Made by a program: the position numbers and the translations under genes
In this document: piece by piece, positions 60,447-64,000 of the stretch
How positions within the stretch are numbered: the stretch's first letter is position 1
Layout of the letters: the number at the start of each line of letters is the position of its first letter
Assembly: GCA_046350355.1 (NCBI GenBank)
Contig: JAXMAN010000002.1
Coordinates: 1-64,000 of the forward strand
Length of the DNA: 64,000 nucleotides
DNA from: UBA966 sp046350355
GTDB taxonomy: Bacteria; Planctomycetota; Phycisphaerae; Phycisphaerales; SM1A02
Direction of reading: 5' to 3'
Notes under the pieces: generated by a model
The model's database searches: none
The model's input: the letters and a program-made list of their open reading frames with translations, nothing else
Told to the model about the DNA's origin: nothing

Positions 60447-62295
60447 GCGGCAGCTCCAGCTCGAAGCGCGCGCCGCCGAGGTCGCTCGTCCCGCAGCGCA
60501 GCGCGCCGCGCAGCCCGCGCGCGAGCTCGCGGCTGATCGCCAGCCCCAGGCCGAGCCCGCGCACCGCGTCGCCGGGACCGCGGTCGCCGCGGTCGAAGGC
60601 GCGGAAGATGCGGTCGCGCAGCTTGGCGGGGATGCCTGCGCCGTCGTCGTCCACCGCGAGCACCAGCGAGCTGCCGCGCTCCTGCGCCCCCACGCGCACG
60701 GTCGCGCCCTGGCCCGCGTACTTGCACGCGTTGTCGACGAGGTTGAAGAGGATCTGGCGCACGCGGTCGGGGTCCGCCTGCACGCGCGCCTCGGGGGATT
60801 CGATGCGCAGCTCCAGCCGCGCGCCCGCCTCCTGGCAGCGCCGGCGCAGCACGGGTTCGGCCGCCGCGAGCAGCTCCGCCGCGGCGATCGGCCGCAGCTC
60901 CACGGTGGCGCGGCCCTCCTCGACGCGCGACCAGGTGAGCACGTTCTCCACCAGGAAGCCCAGGCGCGCGCTCTCGTCGCGCAGCGTCTCGAGGTACGCG
61001 CGGTGCTGCTCGCCCGGCGGCACCATGCCGTCGGCGAGCATCTCCGCGTAGAGGCGGAAGGTGGTGAGCGGCGTGCGCAGCTCGTGCGTCACGCTGGAGG
61101 CGAAGCGGCTGGTCTGCGTCTCGGAGGCGATGCTCGCACGCAGCGCGAGTCCCGTCGTCGCGAGCGCGCCCAGCGCGGCGATCCACGCGAGCCCGAGGCC
61201 CGCGAGCCCGGCGTCGGTCCCCTCGGCGGCGGCGGCGATGTCCATCGGCGGCGGCACGAGCACCACCGGCAGCCCCGCGAGCGAGACGGAGGGATCGGGA
61301 TCGCCCGTGGCGGGCGCGGGAGCGAGCTGCGCGCCGGGGAGCAGGTTCTGGATCTGCGCCAGCAGCTGCGTGCGCAGCACCGGCCAGTCCACGAGCACGC
61401 CCTGCAGGATGCTCTCCTTGTCCGTGCGCACGCGCCGCGCGAGCACCAGCCGGTTCGGCGGATCGCCCAGCCACAGCGGCACGAGCGCGCCCACCTGCAC
61501 CGGCGCGGAGGTCCCGCCGGCGCGCTGCGCCCACTGCTGCTCGGTCTGCGACTCCTTCATGACGAGCTGCTGCGCGGCGTTGCTGCTGCTCTGGCGGTTC
61601 TTGAGGTCTGTCGCGGCGTCGTCGAAGGAGCGCACGGTGCGGCGCGACGGAGGCTGCGCGGCGACGGGCTCGGGAACGCTCCCGCCCGCCGGCGCGGCGG
61701 CGCCCGCTGCGGCGGCGAGCATCCCCGGCGCGGGCTGCTCCTCGCCGAGCGCGCGCGCGAGCTGCGCCTCGCCCGCCTCGATGCGCGCGCGCAGCGCGGC
61801 CGGGTCGGTCTGCTTCGCGAAGCTCGCCAGGCTGCCCGCGCGCCGCGGGTCCGCCGGCATCGGCGAGCAGCCCTCCATGACCGAGGTGTTGTAGACCGCC
61901 GAGGGCACCTGCGGCGAAGTGAAGCCCGTGCCGTCGCGGTACTGGAAGTGCAGCGGGAGGAAGTCGCTCTGGAAGGTGAGCAGCGGGCTCGGCAGCACGA
62001 CGGTGCCTTCGCTGAGCGGCTGCAGCAGGCGGTTGTACGCCATCGTCTGCGGGTAGTAGGCGTCGAATTCGAACCAGGTGCGCGCGCTCTCGCGCGCCAG
62101 CCGCGGCGCGAGCCACGAGTCCATCTGCCACAGCGCCTGGCGCAGCGTCTCCTGCCGCTGCACCTGCGCGCGCGCCTGCGCCTCCTCGCGCTGCAGGTGC
62201 AGCACGCGCGCCGTCGCCCAGCCCAGCGCCGCGGTCACCGCGACGCTCGCGCCGGCGTAGACGCTCCACCAGACCACGCGGCGCGAGCGCTTCAT
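60424..62295 (-). CDS. Membrane sensor histidine kinase
   Basis: 623 residues. One N-terminal membrane helix, a ~340-residue extracytoplasmic sensor region of no family I know (LQALPxx absent, but with SDFLPLHFQYRDGTGFTSPQ), a second helix (AGLGLAWIAALGALATTGLA), then HisKA with SSVTHELRTPLTTFRLYAEM (His near 403) and HATPase_c with ILFNLVDNACKYAGQG, LAVDDDGAGIPAKLRDRIFR and GLGLGLAISRELARGL. All catalytic boxes are intact. It is co-translated with its response regulator (ATGA overlap) and is predicted to phosphorylate it. Confidence 0.9.
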   Translation of the reverse strand: MKRSRRVVWWSVYAGASVAVTAALGWATARVLHLQREEAQARAQVQRQETLRQALWQMDSWLAPRLARESARTWFEFDAYYPQTMAYNRLLQPLSEGTVVLPSPLLTFQSDFLPLHFQYRDGTGFTSPQVPSAVYNTSVMEGCSPMPADPRRAGSLASFAKQTDPAALRARIEAGEAQLARALGEEQPAPGMLAAAAGAAAPAGGSVPEPVAAQPPSRRTVRSFDDAATDLKNRQSSSNAAQQLVMKESQTEQQWAQRAGGTSAPVQVGALVPLWLGDPPNRLVLARRVRTDKESILQGVLVDWPVLRTQLLAQIQNLLPGAQLAPAPATGDPDPSVSLAGLPVVLVPPPMDIAAAAEGTDAGLAGLGLAWIAALGALATTGLALRASIASETQTSRFASSVTHELRTPLTTFRLYAEMLADGMVPPGEQHRAYLETLRDESARLGFLVENVLTWSRVEEGRATVELRPIAAAELLAAAEPVLRRRCQEAGARLELRIESPEARVQADPDRVRQILFNLVDNACKYAGQGATVRVGAQERGSSLVLAVDDDGAGIPAKLRDRIFRAFDRGDRGPGDAVRGLGLGLAISRELARGLRGALRCGTSDLGGARFELELPLTASGDA

Positions 62296-62999
62296 GGCTC
62301 CACCTGCACCTGCGGCCCCAGGCGGTAGCCCTTGCCGCGCGCGGTCGCGATCCACTCCTGCGCGGCGCCCGCGGCGCTGAGGCGCTCGCGCAGCCGCGCG
62401 ACCTGCATGTCCACGGTGCGCGTCTCCAGTCCGCGCGGATCGAGCCCCCAGACCGACTGCAGGAGCTCGCGCCGCTCGACCGCGCGCGTGCGGTGCGCCG
62501 CGAGGTAGCGCAGGATCTGCGCGTCGCGCTCGGGAAGCGCGGACTCGCCCGTCACGCCGACGACGACCAGCCGCTGCAGGTCCACGCGCACCTGCCCGTC
62601 CGCGAGCGCGGCGACATCCGCCGGGCGCGCGGGGCTGCGGCGCAGCACCGCCTCGATGCGCGCCATCACCTCGCGCAGGCTGAAGGGCTTGACGATGTAG
62701 TCGTCCGCGCCGCGGGTGAGCCCCGCGACGCGGTCGTTCTCCGAGCCCAGCGCCGTCAGCATGATGACCGGGAGCGTCGGGCGCGCGGTGCGGATCTGCG
62801 CGAGCGCCTCGAAGCCCGACTGCCGTGGAAGCATGCAGTCCAGCAGCACCAGGTCGGGGGATTCCTCCAGCGCGCGCTTGACCGCGGCCTGGCCGTCGGC
62901 CGCCTCCACCGGCTGGTAGCCGTGGAAGGCGAGCGCGTCGACCAGGCCGCGTCGGATCGCGGCGTCATCCTCGACGACAAGCACTCGGAGTGCGGGCAT
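62292..62999 (-). CDS. OmpR-type response regulator
   Basis: 235 residues. Receiver domain with acidic pair Asp11-Asp12, phospho-acceptor Asp54 in LVLLDCMLPRQSGFEALAQI, and Lys104 in DDYIVKPFSLREVMARIEAV. The C-terminal winged-helix DNA-binding domain has TRAVERRELLQSVWGLDPRG and RTVDMQVARLRERLSAAG. It should be activated by the downstream kinase and regulate transcription. I start at the ATG at 62999; the open frame continues 27 codons upstream without a ribosome site. First gene of the two-component operon. Confidence 0.92.
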   Translation of the reverse strand: MPALRVLVVEDDAAIRRGLVDALAFHGYQPVEAADGQAAVKRALEESPDLVLLDCMLPRQSGFEALAQIRTARPTLPVIMLTALGSENDRVAGLTRGADDYIVKPFSLREVMARIEAVLRRSPARPADVAALADGQVRVDLQRLVVVGVTGESALPERDAQILRYLAAHRTRAVERRELLQSVWGLDPRGLETRTVDMQVARLRERLSAAGAAQEWIATARGKGYRLGPQVQVEP

Positions 63000-63027
63000 G
63001 CGTGGCTCCACCGCGCAGCGTACGCGG

Positions 63028-64000
63028 TCAGGGGGTGGGCGCCGCCGCCGCGACCGCGTCGGGCGGGAAGGCGAGTCCACGGGCGACCGCCTGCGCGCGC
63101 ACCGCGTCGCGGATCGCGCGGTCGAAGCTGCCCGCGTCGGCGCCGCGGCGCGCCGTCTCCTGCGCGACGAACTTGCCGCGCTGCGCGTCGAGCTCGGCGA
63201 TGCGCTTGCGGATCTCCTCGCGCTCCTTCGCGCGCGCGGCGATGTGCTCGCGGCGCTGCTCGAGCGTCATGGCGCGCATCGGCTCCGGGAGCTGGTCGGC
63301 CGGCACCGCCTCCAGCTTGAAGGCCGCATCCTTCGAGGCGTCCACGAGGTCCCACCCGCTGTTGCAGTACGCGTTGCCGCCCTTGGTGACGCAGCGCTGC
63401 GCCGCGACCGCGGAGTTCAGGCCCGAGGCGTTGGTGTCCTGCGCCGCCTGGTTCGCCCAGGCCGCACCGCCCCCCGCGCCGAAGGGCAGGTAGGTCGTGT
63501 TGAGCGAGGCGCTCAGCGCGACCAGCTCCTGGTCGAAGGGGGTCGCGATCGCGACCGCGCCGGTGGACTGGTCGATGCACGCGAAGCGGCCGTCCGCCAG
63601 GCGCGCGACCTCGGACCACTGCGGTGCGAGCGAGTCGTTGGCCGCGCCGCAGTAGACGCTGTTCACCAGGATGCCTGCGGCGATCGCGCGCTTGGCGGCC
63701 TCCTGGTACGCGACCTGGCGGTCCTGGTCGGCGGACTCGTTGCCCGCGATGACCATGATCTTCAGCGCGGTGTCGTCGCCGGTCCACTTGAGCTCGCGCG
63801 TGGCGCGGTCGATGGCGCGGCCGACGAGCTCGGTGCCGCCGTTGGTGTGCAGCCCGAAGAGCTTCGCGCTGACCATGTCGAGGTCCTCGGTGAAGTCGGT
63901 GTCGATGCTCGTCCAGCCCATCTCGGGGTTGTGGCCGTCGTTGCCGTAGTTCAGCAGCGCGACGCGCAGCTTCGGCGCGGGGGTCGCCTTCGCGAGGTCG
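63028..64000 (-). CDS. VWA-domain protein (partial, N-terminus beyond the window)
   Basis: The leftward frame is open from the right edge and ends at 63028, showing the last ~324 residues. A von Willebrand A domain is visible (LRVALLNYGNDGHNPEMGWT; LFGLHTNGGTELVGRAIDRA; LKIMVIAGNESADQDRQVAY), where NGGTELVG supplies the MIDAS Thr; the DxSxS part lies outside. The C-terminal region has a coiled coil (LEQRREHIAARAKEREEIRK). Probably extracytoplasmic. Its downstream gene is the two-component operon 28 bases away. Confidence 0.85.
   Translation of the reverse strand, partial: DLAKATPAPKLRVALLNYGNDGHNPEMGWTSIDTDFTEDLDMVSAKLFGLHTNGGTELVGRAIDRATRELKWTGDDTALKIMVIAGNESADQDRQVAYQEAAKRAIAAGILVNSVYCGAANDSLAPQWSEVARLADGRFACIDQSTGAVAIATPFDQELVALSASLNTTYLPFGAGGGAAWANQAAQDTNASGLNSAVAAQRCVTKGGNAYCNSGWDLVDASKDAAFKLEAVPADQLPEPMRAMTLEQRREHIAARAKEREEIRKRIAELDAQRGKFVAQETARRGADAGSFDRAIRDAVRAQAVARGLAFPPDAVAAAAPTP

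Noticed and set aside
1..64000. CRISPR array, tRNA or rRNA genes
   Set aside because: I saw no regularly spaced repeats, no cloverleaf with a CCA end and no rRNA-like sequence on either strand.

Overview
This 64 kb window is chromosomal DNA of very high G+C (about 70 percent by eye). It most likely comes from a planctomycete of the Phycisphaerae/Phycisphaerales type. The evidence is a DUF1592-type planctomycete cytochrome next to a DUF1552 protein, and three unrelated secreted proteins that end in the same doubled dockerin-like tail (DLN..DG...GADLGLLLG.WG). There are also a PEP-CTERM-like secreted protein, a small lysine-rich histone H1-like protein, and the general gene style (many Ala/Pro-rich linkers, GTG starts, 4-base start/stop overlaps). 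I saw no tRNA, rRNA, CRISPR array, integrase or transposase, so it reads as core chromosome with lineage-specific genes.

Layout. 0.2-14.8 kb is a divergently arranged type II secretion / type IV pilus-like assembly locus. The leftward operon runs major pseudopilin (GspG), PilM, PilN, PilO, a PilP-like protein, the assembly ATPase (PilB/GspE) and the inner-membrane platform (PilC/GspF). The rightward operon carries minor pseudopilins in the order I-J-K-H, the secretin, a TPR lipoprotein and an alpha/beta hydrolase. The secretin gene is broken by an apparent one-base deletion in a C run. 15.8-25.7 kb holds a SYLF-domain lipoprotein and then a seven-gene leftward operon: a Gld-type ABC exporter (ATPase, permease, GldG-like, DUF4340), an AsmA-like protein, a planctomycete cytochrome and a DUF1552 protein. 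25.8-35.9 kb is a mixed metabolic stretch: galactokinase, a beta-CASP metallo-hydrolase, a GT39-type glycosyltransferase, a Na/Pi cotransporter with a zf-TFIIB protein, a TIM-barrel sugar isomerase, and a 4-hydroxyproline epimerase/DapA-family pair. 35.9-41.1 kb has a PQQ-type sugar dehydrogenase, an ABC-2 exporter and a DASS carboxylate/sulfate transporter. 41.1-51 kb contains two paralogues of an unrecognised ~410-residue family, the H1-like protein, a secreted protein with DnaJ-type zinc motifs, a subtilase, a SerB-SerA-ACT fusion enzyme and an ABC-F ATPase. 51-64 kb has a DUF1569 protein, a phytase-like esterase lipoprotein, an RCC1-repeat protein, a 570-base low-G+C gap with strong RNA-like hairpins, a PEP-CTERM-like protein, a beta-lactamase-family hydrolase, a DUF3754 membrane protein, an alpha/beta hydrolase fusion, a two-component system and a VWA protein cut by the window end.

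The less ordinary items are a 34-base perfect palindrome (AAAATAT arms around a GCCGGGCATGCCCGGC core) present in three intergenic copies, the frameshifted secretin, the paralogous 410-residue family, the serine-biosynthesis fusion enzyme, and two intergenic inverted-repeat regions that could be small RNAs or attenuators. All homology statements are from reading translated sequence; no database search was run.
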